Source: Candidatus Hydrogenedentota bacterium (GTDB lineage: Bacteria; Hydrogenedentota; Hydrogenedentia; Hydrogenedentales; CAITNO01). From it: 64,000 bases of DNA. Numbering within the stretch: position 1 is the first letter of the stretch; each line of letters starts with the position of its first letter. The translations under genes were made by a program, and so were the position numbers. Shown here piece after piece: positions 7,140 to 16,800 of the stretch. Below the pieces are notes generated by a model, which saw only the letters and a list, made by a program, of their open reading frames with translations, did no database searches and was not told the DNA's origin. The DNA lies in contig JAAYBR010000108.1 of assembly GCA_012730045.1 (NCBI GenBank), positions 1-64,000 of the forward strand, in the 5' to 3' direction.

Positions 7140-9410
7140 ATGAACCAGGAAACGCGTCTCCGCAGTTTCCGGGGACGGTTCTCCGTCCTCACGGCGGGGG
7201 CGGCCTGTCTGGCCGCCGCGCTGCTGACCGGGTGCCCGACGGGCACCGCCTACGGCCCCCTGAGCAACTCGGACCTCCGCCTGTTCCAGAGCCGCTATGT
7301 GTACGGCGTGTCCGGCGAGGCCACGGACGTGGCGGCGGCGGACTTCAACGGCGACAACATCCCGGACCTGGCGGCGATCAACAACGACCAGCAGAACGTG
7401 TCAGTGCTCCTGTCGGAGGGGGCAACGAAGTATGTGAAGGCCAAGGACTACGACCTGGGGGACACGCCGAGCGCCCTGGCCGTGGGCGACACCAACGGCG
7501 ACGGGCGCCCGGACATCCTGGTCTGCAACGAGACCTTTGGCCAGGTGACCGTGCTCACGTCGCGGGGCGACGGCGAGTTCAACGAGCCGGCGCTGTGGGA
7601 GCTGCCCGCGGGCGCGACGCCGCGCGGTCTGGCGGTGGCGGACGTCAACGGCGACGGGCTGCCGGACATTGTCACGGCGAACGCCGGCCTGAACTCAGTT
7701 TCGGTGCTGCTGGGGACGGCGGAGGGCGGGTTTGAGGCGGCGCGCTCCTTCCCCGCGGGAACCGGCCCCCGCTGGGTGATCGCCGCGGACCTGACCGGGG
7801 ACGGCCAGACGGACGTCCTCAGCGTCAACCGCGACTCCAACGACCTCTCGCTCTTTATGCGGTCGGGGGCCAACCTGAACAACGCGGTGTCCCTGCGGTG
7901 CGGCCTGGCGCCGCGCATGGCGGCGGCGGGCGACCTGAACGGCGACGGGCTGCCGGACCTGGTGGTGTCGAACACGGGCACCAACGACCTCTCGGTGCTG
8001 CTGGGACAGGGCGGGGGCGCCTTCGCGGCGGAACGCCGCGTGGCCCTTGGCAAGCCGCCGACGCGCCTTTCCCTGGGCGATTTCGACCGCGACGGCCGCC
8101 TGGACGCCGCCGCGCTGCTCTTCGACTCGGCCGACACCGGGTCGCTGGGCGTGGTGGCGGTGCTGTTGGGCGACGGCGCGGGCGGCTTCGCCGCGCCGCT
8201 CTTCTTCGGGTCGGGCTGGCAGTCCTTCGGCCTGTGCGCCGCCGACATGGACCTGGACGGCGCCCCGGACCTCGTCACGGCGGACACCTCCATGAAGGCC
8301 GTGGCGCTGCTTCGCGGGCGCGGCGACGGCACCTTCGAGAGCGACCGGCGCTTCGCCACGGGCGTGGTCCCCTCGGCGGGCGTGACGGGCGACTTCAACG
8401 GCGACGGCCACACCGACGTGCTGGTGGCGAACGCCGGCGGCGGGTCGCTGGTGTTCATGGCGGGCGACGGCGCGGGCCGTTTCACCGCGCAGCCCGCGCC
8501 CGTGCCCGTGGGCGGCATCCCCATCGCCCTGGCCGCCGCGGACCTCAACGACGACGACGCGCCCGACGTGGTGGTGTCCCTCAAGGGGCAGAAGACCGCC
8601 CTGCTCCTGCTCGGCTCCGAAACGGGGCAGTTTGTCGCGGGGCCCGCGGTCAACCTGCTGCCCGACGGGTCGGCGTACCTGCCCATCTCGTATTCGCTCA
8701 CCCTGGGCGACGTGAACAACGACGGGCGGCCGGACCTGCTCTCGGCGAACAGCGGGGCCGACAGTGTCAGCGTGGCCCTGGGCCGCGGCGACGGCACCTT
8801 CGCCGCCCCGGCGGAGATGCGCAACATCAGCTACCCCCTCCGCGCGGGTCTGGCCGACCTCGACCGCGACGGCACCCCCGACATCATCGCCACCAGCTCG
8901 CGCGACCCGGAGCAGTCGTCGGACCAGGCGGAGCCGCGCATTGTCCGGCTGCTGGGCATCGGCGACGGCACCTTCAACACGGAAAGCATGCTCCGCGTGG
9001 CCACGGGTTCCTATCCGGCGGACCTGGCCCTCGGCGACCCCAACGGCGACGGGCGGACCGACGCCGTGACCGCGCACCCCGGCAGCGACGGCGTCTACAT
9101 CGCCGCGGGCGCCCAGGGCGGCCGCCTGGCCAAGGGCGAGAAGCTCGGCGTCGGCGACCTCCCCGTCGCCGTGCTCCTGCCCGACGTGAACGCCGACGGC
9201 AAGGCGGACATCCTCACCACCCACGCCGCGGGCTACGCCGTGGTGCGGATCAGCCGCGGCGCAGGCCGCTACGACGCGTCCCGCCACTTCCTCACCGGCG
9301 ACACCGCGCTGGTGAGCTTCTACCAGGACGTGAACGGCGACCAGATCCCCGATTTCATCACCCTCAACCGCGGCACCTCGGACCTCTCCGTGCTCCTCGG
9401 CCAGCGGTAG
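7140..9410 (+). CDS. FG-GAP/VCBS-repeat lipoprotein
   Basis: A 756-aa secreted lipoprotein. The signal peptide is basic (residues 1-13), then hydrophobic, and ends in the lipobox LLTGC with the lipidated cysteine at position 32. The rest is a run of about 14 FG-GAP/VCBS units, each centred on a calcium-loop motif of the type D-x-NGDG-x-PD (for example DFNGDNIPDL, DVNGDGLPDI, DVNNDGRPDL). These form beta-propeller blades like those of integrin alpha chains. Family members act in adhesion, carbohydrate or protein binding, or surface display; the ligand is unknown. The start at 7140 was chosen because it gives a proper signal peptide. It has its own strong promoter and is monocistronic. Its 3' end converges on the GxxExxY unit. 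Confidence 0.9.
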   Translation: MNQETRLRSFRGRFSVLTAGAACLAAALLTGCPTGTAYGPLSNSDLRLFQSRYVYGVSGEATDVAAADFNGDNIPDLAAINNDQQNVSVLLSEGATKYVKAKDYDLGDTPSALAVGDTNGDGRPDILVCNETFGQVTVLTSRGDGEFNEPALWELPAGATPRGLAVADVNGDGLPDIVTANAGLNSVSVLLGTAEGGFEAARSFPAGTGPRWVIAADLTGDGQTDVLSVNRDSNDLSLFMRSGANLNNAVSLRCGLAPRMAAAGDLNGDGLPDLVVSNTGTNDLSVLLGQGGGAFAAERRVALGKPPTRLSLGDFDRDGRLDAAALLFDSADTGSLGVVAVLLGDGAGGFAAPLFFGSGWQSFGLCAADMDLDGAPDLVTADTSMKAVALLRGRGDGTFESDRRFATGVVPSAGVTGDFNGDGHTDVLVANAGGGSLVFMAGDGAGRFTAQPAPVPVGGIPIALAAADLNDDDAPDVVVSLKGQKTALLLLGSETGQFVAGPAVNLLPDGSAYLPISYSLTLGDVNNDGRPDLLSANSGADSVSVALGRGDGTFAAPAEMRNISYPLRAGLADLDRDGTPDIIATSSRDPEQSSDQAEPRIVRLLGIGDGTFNTESMLRVATGSYPADLALGDPNGDGRTDAVTAHPGSDGVYIAAGAQGGRLAKGEKLGVGDLPVAVLLPDVNADGKADILTTHAAGYAVVRISRGAGRYDASRHFLTGDTALVSFYQDVNGDQIPDFITLNRGTSDLSVLLGQR

Positions 9411-9433
9411 GTCCCGCATCCCTGCGGAAGATT

Positions 9434-9900
9434 TTCAACGCAGAGACGCGGAGAACGCGGAGGGCGCGGAGAGTCAGATCAGGCTGTTCACGATGCGCTT
9501 GACGCCGTCCACCAGCAGGGGTTCGTGGAAGTTGATATTCAGCCCCAGCCGGACTCCTGTGAGCCGCAGATACGTGAGCGTCTTGGCGTGGTCCTTCTTG
9601 GTCATCTCCTCCTTCGCCTTCACATCAACAATCACAAGACCTTCGACAATCAGGTCCAGCCTCAGATCGGTGGAGAGTTTCACGCCCTTGTAGGCAATGG
9701 GAACCGCTTTCTGGCGTTCAAATGCCATGCCGCGTAGGTGCAACTCATGGCACAGCGCCTCCTCATAAACCCCTTCAAGCAGTCCCGGCCCCAGCGCGCG
9801 ATGAACCTCAATCGCCGCACCAATGACGCGCTCGGAAACCTCATTCTCCCGCATGCCTTCCCCTCCGCGGTCTTTGCGCTCTCTGCGTCTCTGCGTTGAA
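9434..9900. mobile_element. 467-bp unit with inverted ends carrying a GxxExxY gene
   Basis: The left end (9434-9472) and the reverse complement of the right end (9861-9900) both begin TTCAACGCAGAGACGC. They continue as related 8-9-bp-period sequence. Between them lies a single gene (9474-9854) filling nearly the whole unit. The unit sits between two convergent gene ends: 23 bp after the FG-GAP stop and 2 bp before the stop of the WbsX-like gene. No transposase is present. Calling it mobile is inference from the inverted ends, the position, and similar but unrelated-ended units at 20961-21958. Confidence 0.5.
9474..9854 (-). CDS. GxxExxY protein (PD-(D/E)XK nuclease superfamily)
   Basis: A 126-aa protein with the diagnostic G24-x-x-E27-x-x-Y30 motif (GLLEGVY). 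A restriction-endonuclease-like core follows: Asp67 (RLDLIV), Asp77 and Lys79 (IVDVKA), matching the PD-(D/E)XK pattern of PDDEXK_3. Full family length is about 120-130 aa, so this copy looks intact. Its start lies just inside the right inverted end and its stop just inside the left end. The gene therefore appears to travel with, or be defined by, the flanking repeats. The biological role of GxxExxY proteins is not established. Their frequent multi-copy occurrence and nuclease fold suggest a mobile-element or DNA-processing role (inference). Confidence 0.88.
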   Translation of the reverse strand: MRENEVSERVIGAAIEVHRALGPGLLEGVYEEALCHELHLRGMAFERQKAVPIAYKGVKLSTDLRLDLIVEGLVIVDVKAKEEMTKKDHAKTLTYLRLTGVRLGLNINFHEPLLVDGVKRIVNSLI

Positions 9901-9902
9901 TC

Positions 9903-11090
9903 TTATTTCCCGCCGAAGACCTCGCGGAGGGCGTCGAGGTAGCCGGTGCCGTTCTTGGTGTCGGGCTCCAGGTAGCTGCCCTCGGTCCACTCGTTCCAGG
10001 CGTTGATGGTGAGGATGCGGCGGTCGGCGGGCTGGGTGTCGAGGAAGGCGCGGGCGCGGATGAGGGCCTCCTTGAACGCCGCCGGGGTGTTCCCCACAAC
10101 CACGGGGGTGTAGGGGTAGCCGCGGTTCTCGAAGACGTCGGACTGGGTGGTGCGCGGCGACGAGTCCCAGCCCATGCTCACGTTGGGGTAGTAGGGCACG
10201 GGCCACCGCTTGACGAAGTCGGGCCAGAGGGCGGCGGACTTCTCCATCCACGGCGCGTACTCCGCCGCCGGGAAGCCCTCGGGCACCACGTGGTGGATCC
10301 AGCAGTAGGAGGTGACGGAGTCCATGCCGAGTTTGCCGAGCAGCTCCTCGGGGTTCTTCACCGTCCGCTCGTTCGGCAGCACCTGCACCCCCCACATGAC
10401 GGCGTTCAGGTGGAGCTCGCCGACGCCGGCCTTCCGGGCGCGGTCGCGGAAGTCGTCGAGCGCGGCGCGGGTCGCCTCCACGCCGCCGAGCCCCTGGATG
10501 AGCGTCATCAGCTCGTAGACGGAGAAGTAGGGCTTGCCGTCAACGCGCCAGTAGTTGGGCTGGGAGAAGTAGGTCTGGATGATGTGATCCGTGGCCTTCA
10601 CGAAGGTCTCCCGCGTGACCGGGCCGGGGTGCAGGGTCTCGGGCTTCACGCCGGCCTTCGCGGGAAAAATCTCGATCCAGTCGTGGTTGGCCCACATGAG
10701 GGCGAACTTGATCCGGTCGCGGTTGGGCGCCTTGAGAAGCCCCTTCTCCAGCCCGTCGCCGATGAAGAGCCCGGTGTCGTGCCAGTACCAGTCGTAGAGG
10801 AACACGTCCACGCCGCTGTCGGCGGCGGCGTCTATCTTCCGCGCCATGACGGCGGGGTCCGACTCGTCCTCGTAGCCCCAGGCGGGCACCTTGGGCTGGT
10901 CGTGGCCGGGGAAGCGCGGCGTGGCCGCCTTCGCCAGGTTCCACTCGGTCCAGTCCCTCCCGTAGCGTTCGCTGTACACGGGGTTCGGATGGTAGCTGGG
11001 GAAGTAGTAGGCGGCGACCTCGTAGGCCTGGGCGGACAGGGCGCAGGCGCCCGCAAGCATCAGGACGGACCAGTTAATGGCGTTCTTCAT
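9903..11090 (-). CDS. WbsX-like / GH99-like secreted protein
   Basis: A 395-aa protein beginning with a signal peptide (basic start, hydrophobic core to about residue 22, ending ALSAQA). It then has a TIM-barrel domain of the WbsX (Glyco_tran_WbsX) type, related to GH99. Typical segments are YYFPSYHPNP, RDWTEWNL, YDWYWHD, and near the C-terminus INAWNEWTEGSYLEPD. Most WbsX proteins lie in O-antigen clusters; this exported version more likely acts on extracellular or periplasmic mannose-type glycans (inference). The ATG at 11090 overlaps the ispH stop (ATGA), so the two are translationally coupled although functionally unrelated. The right end of the GxxExxY unit is 2 bp past its stop codon. 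Confidence 0.85.
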   Translation of the reverse strand: MKNAINWSVLMLAGACALSAQAYEVAAYYFPSYHPNPVYSERYGRDWTEWNLAKAATPRFPGHDQPKVPAWGYEDESDPAVMARKIDAAADSGVDVFLYDWYWHDTGLFIGDGLEKGLLKAPNRDRIKFALMWANHDWIEIFPAKAGVKPETLHPGPVTRETFVKATDHIIQTYFSQPNYWRVDGKPYFSVYELMTLIQGLGGVEATRAALDDFRDRARKAGVGELHLNAVMWGVQVLPNERTVKNPEELLGKLGMDSVTSYCWIHHVVPEGFPAAEYAPWMEKSAALWPDFVKRWPVPYYPNVSMGWDSSPRTTQSDVFENRGYPYTPVVVGNTPAAFKEALIRARAFLDTQPADRRILTINAWNEWTEGSYLEPDTKNGTGYLDALREVFGGK

Positions 11091-12010
11091 TTGAGCAGCT
11101 CCTTGGGCAGTCGGAATTCAACGTCCTCCTCGACCAGCGTGCGCTCCTCGACCTCGCAGGGGCCCAGCGCGCGCGCATACTCGATGACCTCGGCGACCAG
11201 CCGCTCGGGCACGGACGCGCCCGAGGTCAGCAGCAGGCTCTCCACGCCGTCCAGCCACTCCGGCCGGATGGCGCCCGCGTCCGGGATGAGGTGGGCGGGC
11301 TTGCCCATGCCGCGGGCGATGTCGCGCAGGCGCTTGGAGTTGGCGCTTTCGGCGTCGCCGACGACCAGCACGAGGTCGGCCTCCGGCGAGAGGGCGACCA
11401 CGGCGGCCTGGCGGTTGGACGTGGCGTAGCAGATGTCCTCGCGCGGCGGGGCCTGGATCTCCGGGAAGCGGCGTTTGAGGACCTCCACGATGGCGCGGCA
11501 GTCCTCCACGCTGAGCGTGGTCTGGGTGATGTAGGCGGTGTTGGCGGGGTCGGGCACGGCGACGCGCCCGGCCTCCTCCAGCGTCTGCACGAGGAGGATG
11601 TGGCCCGGCGCCCAGCCCATGGTGCCCACGGTCTCGTCGTGGCCCGCCTCGCCCACGAGGATGACGGTGCGGCCCTTTTCCGAGAAGCGGCGCGCCTCGT
11701 TGTGGACCTTTTCCACGAGGGGGCAGGTGGCGTCAATGACGTTCAGGCCGCGGCGTTTCGCGTGGGCCCAGCGGTCGGGGCCGACGCCGTGGGCGCTGAA
11801 GAGCACCAGCCCGCCCTCGGGCACCTCGTCCAGGTCGCGCACGAAGACCGCGCCCTTGCCCCGCAGCTCCTCCACCACGTGCGCGTTGTGGACGATGTGG
11901 TTGAGCACGTGCACCGGCGCGCCGTGGCGCTCCAGGGCCTGCTCCACGCTGCGGATGGCGCGGTCCACGCCCGCGCAGAACCCGCGCGGCCTCGCAACGA
12001 CTATCTTCAT
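11087..12010 (-). CDS. ispH: 4-hydroxy-3-methylbut-2-enyl diphosphate reductase
   Basis: IspH is the [4Fe-4S] enzyme of the last MEP-pathway step, making IPP and DMAPP from HMBPP in the cytoplasm. The 307-aa protein carries the three cluster cysteines: Cys12 (RGFCAGVDRA), Cys96 (DATCPLV) and Cys194 (ICYATSNRQ). It also has substrate-site His41, His74 (SAHGVGP), His124 and the proton-relay Glu126 (EAGHDETVG). Length and motif order are standard. It starts with ATG at 12010, 39 bp downstream of the ribulokinase stop, so it may be the third gene of a mannosidase-ribulokinase-ispH-WbsX transcript. The isoprenoid product also feeds undecaprenyl phosphate for the glycan operon at 1893-6900. Confidence 0.97.
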   Translation of the reverse strand: MKIVVARPRGFCAGVDRAIRSVEQALERHGAPVHVLNHIVHNAHVVEELRGKGAVFVRDLDEVPEGGLVLFSAHGVGPDRWAHAKRRGLNVIDATCPLVEKVHNEARRFSEKGRTVILVGEAGHDETVGTMGWAPGHILLVQTLEEAGRVAVPDPANTAYITQTTLSVEDCRAIVEVLKRRFPEIQAPPREDICYATSNRQAAVVALSPEADLVLVVGDAESANSKRLRDIARGMGKPAHLIPDAGAIRPEWLDGVESLLLTSGASVPERLVAEVIEYARALGPCEVEERTLVEEDVEFRLPKELLK

Positions 12011-12049
12011 GCGCTTCTCCCGGGGTTTGCGGAATCCCGCTCCGGCCGG

Positions 12050-13720
12050 TCAGGCCCGCGCTTCGTCGCGCAGGGCCAGCAGCCCCTTCATGACGTCGAA
12101 GAGGCTGTCCTGGTGGCCGCGCACGCCGAAGCTGTCATGCAGGCGCCGGTACAGGCCGAAGAGCCGGTCGTAGACGGCGGCGTTCTCCGGGATGGGGGTG
12201 TAGACCTTGTCGTCCATCCGGACCATGGCGTCCGCCGCCGCCTCAAAGTCCGCGTGGCCGCCCGCAACCGGTCCGGCGACGACCGCGCCGGCCATGGCCG
12301 CGCCGAGGGCGCAGGTCTGGCTGCTGGCGGAGACCTCCAGGGGCCGGTTGAGGACGTCGGCGTAAATCTGCATGAGCAGGGCGTTCTTGCCCGAGATGCC
12401 GCCGCAGTTGACCACGCGGTCCACGGCGACGCCGTACTCGATGAAGCGCTCCATGATGACGCGCGCGCCGAAGGCGGTGGCCTCGATGAGCGCGCGGTAG
12501 ACCTCCTCGGGCTTCGTGTGAAGGGTCATGCCGACGAGGCCGCCCGTGAGCCGCTGGTCCACCAGCACGGTGCGGTTGCCGTTGTGCCAATCGAGGGCGA
12601 GCAGGCCCGACGCGCCGGGCTTCATGGCCCTCGCCTTCGCCGTGAGGGTCTCGTGGGAGTCGCCCTCCGGGCGCATGCCGCCGACAAACCAGTTGAAGAT
12701 GTCGCCCACGGCGGACTGGCCCGCCTCGAGGCCGAAGCATCCGGGCAGGATGGACCCGGGCACGATGCCGCAGAGGCCGGGGATGTCCTTCGTCATGGGG
12801 GCGACCATCATGTCGCAGCAGGAGGTGCCGATGATCTTCACCAGCACGCCGGGGCGGATGCCCGAGCCGACCGCGCCCAGGTGCGCGTCGAAGGCGCCCA
12901 TGGCCACCGGGATGTCCGCGTGCAGGCCGAGGCGCTGCGCCCAGCCCACCGTCAGCAGGCCCGCGCGGTCGCCCACGTCATACGCCGTGTCGGGCAGGGT
13001 CTTGCGGATGCGGGCCAGCGCGGGGTCCAGCGCCCCGACGAACTCCGCGTCCGGATAGCCGCCCCACGACGGGTTGAACATGGCCTTGTGCCCCGCCGCG
13101 CAGACGCAGCGCTTGAGCTGGGCCGGGTTGTCCGTCCCGGTGAGGAGGCCCGTCATCCAGTCGGCGTGCTCCACCCAGGAGTGCGCGGCCTGGAAGACCT
13201 CCGGGGCCGCCCGCTTCATCTTGAGCAGCTTGGACCAGAACCACTCGGAGGAGTAGGCCCCGCCGCACTTCAGCAGGTACTGCGGGCGCGTCTCCGCCGC
13301 CAGCGCCGTGATCTCCGCCGCCTCCGCGTGGCCCGTGTGGTCCTTCCAGAGCCAGGCCATCGCGGCGGGGTTGTCCTCAAACTCCGGCTGGAACGCCAGC
13401 GGCACGCCCTGCGCGTCCACGGGCAGGGGCGTCGAGCCCGTCGTGTCCACGCCGATGCCGATCACCTGCTCCGGGGAGAAGTCCCCGCGCTCCGCGGCCT
13501 GCGCGAGCACGTCGCGCACCACCGCCACCGTGCCGTCCAGATAGTCCTTCGGGTGCTGCCGCGCCAGGTCGGGGTTCCGGTCGTCCAGAATCACGCCCCG
13601 GTCCCCCGTGGGGTAGTCGAACACGCTGGTGGCGACCTCCTCGCCCGTGGCCGCGGCCACCAGCAGCGCCCGCACCGAGTTCGTCCCGAAATCCAGCCCG
13701 ATGGTGTACCGCTCGCTCAT
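12050..13720 (-). CDS. araB: Ribulokinase (FGGY kinase)
   Basis: A 556-aa FGGY-family carbohydrate kinase of the AraB type, phosphorylating L-ribulose with ATP. The N-terminal phosphate loop IGLDFGTNSVRALLV is present (residues 8-22). GVDTTGSTP follows near residue 90, then GAFDAHLGAVGSG and the AraB-specific GTSCCDMM, with a C-terminal ATP-binding segment NCGGISGKN. The length matches ribulokinase, about 60 aa more than xylulokinase or glycerol kinase. No araA or araD is adjacent. The upstream neighbour is an alpha-mannosidase, so the true sugar could be another ketopentose or polyol. It has its own perfect -10 box 57 bp upstream. Confidence 0.9.
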   Translation of the reverse strand: MSERYTIGLDFGTNSVRALLVAAATGEEVATSVFDYPTGDRGVILDDRNPDLARQHPKDYLDGTVAVVRDVLAQAAERGDFSPEQVIGIGVDTTGSTPLPVDAQGVPLAFQPEFEDNPAAMAWLWKDHTGHAEAAEITALAAETRPQYLLKCGGAYSSEWFWSKLLKMKRAAPEVFQAAHSWVEHADWMTGLLTGTDNPAQLKRCVCAAGHKAMFNPSWGGYPDAEFVGALDPALARIRKTLPDTAYDVGDRAGLLTVGWAQRLGLHADIPVAMGAFDAHLGAVGSGIRPGVLVKIIGTSCCDMMVAPMTKDIPGLCGIVPGSILPGCFGLEAGQSAVGDIFNWFVGGMRPEGDSHETLTAKARAMKPGASGLLALDWHNGNRTVLVDQRLTGGLVGMTLHTKPEEVYRALIEATAFGARVIMERFIEYGVAVDRVVNCGGISGKNALLMQIYADVLNRPLEVSASSQTCALGAAMAGAVVAGPVAGGHADFEAAADAMVRMDDKVYTPIPENAAVYDRLFGLYRRLHDSFGVRGHQDSLFDVMKGLLALRDEARA

Positions 13721-13776
13721 GGTGTCTCTTCCCTTCGGTTGCCGCCGCGCTCCGCCGCGCCGCGAAAAGCGCGCCC

Positions 13777-13782
13777 ATTATA
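13777..13782 (-). promoter_or_regulatory. -10 box upstream of araB
   Basis: A perfect TATAAT on the minus strand, 57 bp before the araB ATG, inside the 117-bp gap after the mannosidase gene. No convincing -35 box is seen, so activator dependence is possible. Confidence 0.45.
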
Positions 13783-13837
13783 CCCAAAACCGAAACGGCA
13801 CGCGTGCGGTGAACAACCGCAGCCCGTCCAGTGCCCC

Positions 13838-16800
13838 CTATTTGAACGTCACCTTGAGCGTCCGGATCTCGAAGGGGGTCACCTGCAGCCGGACGGTCCC
13901 GTCGGGGGCGACGGGCACGGGGGTGTCGTTCTCCTCCATGAGGTCGCATTCGTGGGCGGTCTTCGGCGTGCGGCAGAAGCGGAGGTCGGCGGGGCCGCGC
14001 GCGCCGTGGGCTTCGTGGAACCGCACGATGACCGCGTTGCCGTCCTCGGCCTTCTTCACCGTGTCCACGACGATGTTCGCCTGCGCGGCGGCGACGAAGG
14101 ACGCCGCGGCGGGCAGCGCGGGCTTGACAGCGCCGGACCGCGCCGGAAGGGGCAGTGCGAAGGCGGGCCGGTTGAGCAGCAGGCCCTCGGCCTGTGTCGC
14201 GCCGCGCCAGTCGCCCGTGTGGGGCAGCAGCGCGTAGGTGAACTCGTGGTAGCCCTCGTCGGCGTGGGGGTCGGGGTCCACGGGGGCGCGCAGGAGCGAC
14301 AGCCGCAGCACATTGCCGCGCACGTCGTGGCCGTACTTGCAGTCGTTGAGCAGGCTGACGCCGTAGCCCGCCTCGGACAGGTCGGCCCAGTGGTGGGCCG
14401 TCACCTCGAAGCGCGCGCGGTCGGCGTCGGTGTTCTCGTGCGTGGGCCGCTCGACGGCGGCAAACTGGATGTCGAACGTCGCGCGAGGGGTGAGGATGTC
14501 CACGGGGAACGCGGCCTTGAGCAGGGCGCGCTTCTCGTGCCAGTCCACGCGGTTGACCACGTCCACGCGCGCGGACCCCGCGCGCAGGCGGATCTCCTGC
14601 TCGAAGCGGCTGTGCGCCGTGCGCCGCACCACGCGCACCGCCGCGCGCAGCGGCCCGTTCTCCACCACCTCGACAGACTCCGCCGGGCCCGGCTCCCACA
14701 TGGTCCGCTCGAAGTTGTACTCGATATCCCACGCGTCGTTCGCGCCGGGGCGGTCGTCGAAAAGTTGGAGCACGTTGCCCTTCTGCCCGGGGGCCAGCGC
14801 CTCGCGCCCCGCCACCTTATCATAGACGCTGGTGAAACGCCCGCGGGCGTCCAGCCGCACGCGCACCAGGCCGTTCTCCAGCAGGCGCGGCGTGGCCTTC
14901 ACGCGGTCGGCGGGTTTCGCCTTCGACGCGCCCGGCGCGACATGGAACACCGCGTGGCCCAGGGGCGGCAGGCCGTCCGGAAGGAACACCGCCTCGTTCT
15001 CCCCCGTGCGCTGGACGGGCCCCAGGTCGCGGCCCGCCGCGTCCTCCAGATGGCACGGCCCCTCCGGCAGCAGCGCCCGCACCGTCACCAGGTCGCACCC
15101 GGGCACGGGCGCGGGGTTCCACACGGCCAGCGTCAGCGCGCCCGCGGGCGGCGTACCGGGATCCATGCGCGCGGCGAGGAAGGACGCGGCGCGCTGGAGC
15201 ACGCCCTCGGCCAGGCCGCGCAGCTCCTTGTAGTTCAGCCCGGCGTCGAAGTAGACCTCGCCGATGGACGACCCCGGCAGGATGTCGTGGAACTGGTGCG
15301 TCAGGAGGATGCGCCACGCGGCCAGCAGGGTCTCCTGCTCGTATTCGCCGCCGTGGAGCAGCGCCCACGCGGAGAGCAGCTCCGCGCGGTGCAGCAGCCC
15401 CTCGCATTTCCGGTTGTTCCGCTTCGTGCGGCCCTGGGTCGTCTGGCAGCCCCGGTGCAGCTCCAGGTACAGCTCGCCGTTCCACACGGGCAGCGCCGCG
15501 TCGGGCGCGGAGGCCCGCATCCGGTCGAAGCAGTCGTCGGTGCGCCCGAAATCGCAGCGCGGCACGCCGGTGATGTTCTTCAGCCGCCGCCCGTACTCCA
15601 GCATGCGCGGCGACGGCCCGCCGCCTCCGTCGCCCCAGCCGAAGGAGAACGGCGCCTCGTCCAACAGGTCCTTCTGCGGGAACTGCTCCCACTGGTCGCG
15701 GAGCTGCCCCGGCACGGGGTCGCCGTTGTAGTTCAGCGGCGGCACCACAGCGCGAATGCGCGACCCGTCGGGCCCCTGCCAGAGGAAGCAGCCGTGGGGG
15801 AAGCGCGTGTAGCGGTTCCAGCCGAGCTTGATGGTGTGGAAGGTGTCCATCTGCGCCTTGCAGAGGATCTGCGGCAGGGACCACGGAAACCCAAAGGCGT
15901 CGGGCAGCCACGCAATGTGCGTGCGCTTGCCGAACTCCCGCTCGAAGAAGCGGTTGCCGTAGACAAACTGGCGCACGAGCGCCTCGCCGCACGGCATCTG
16001 GCTGTCCTGCTCCACCCACGGCGCGCCGCACAGCTCCCAGCGCCCCTCCTTCACCCGCCGCTTGATCCCCCGCCAAAGGTCGGGGAAGTTTTCCTTCACG
16101 AACTGGTAGAGCGCGGGCTGGCTCGCCGAGAAATGGTATTCCGGATACTGCTCCATGAGCCGCAGCACCGTGGAGAAGGTGCGCCCCACCTTGCGCCGCG
16201 TCTCGCGCAGGGGCCACAGCCACGCCGTGTCAATGTGCGAGTGGCCGATGAGCGTCAGCCGGCCCGCGTGCGGCGCGGCGGGGAACTCCTTCAGCCCCTT
16301 TTGCAGCCGCGCGCGCGCCGCCGCCAGCGACGCCGCGAACTCCGGGCCGTCGCGGCGCTGGAGGTCCACCGCGTGCACCGTCTCCGTGAGGAGCCGCATC
16401 ATGCGCTTCCACACCGTCGAGTCCGCGGGCAGCTCCTCCAGCAGGTCCAGGCAGACCCGCGCGTCCCAGTGGAAATCCCACACCGCCCTGTCCATCACCG
16501 CGAGGTCCGCCTGCGCGAAGACATGCGTCGCGTCGAAGCGCGTGCTCGGGCACGCCTCCAGCAGAATCTCGTAGCGCGCCCCCGCCTGCGCCTTCTCCGC
16601 GAGGACCATGAACGGATGGTGCCGGTCAATGCCCTGGTGCGGTTTGCCGTTCACATACGCCAGCGCCTCGCCCGACTCCTCATGGCCCGGGAGGCCGGGG
16701 ATGTCCGTGTACGCGCACGGGTTCAGCAGCGCCACCACCCGCCGTCCCGCGAATTCCGGCGGCACCACCGCCGTCATGCGGAACCACGTCGTCTGGTCCA

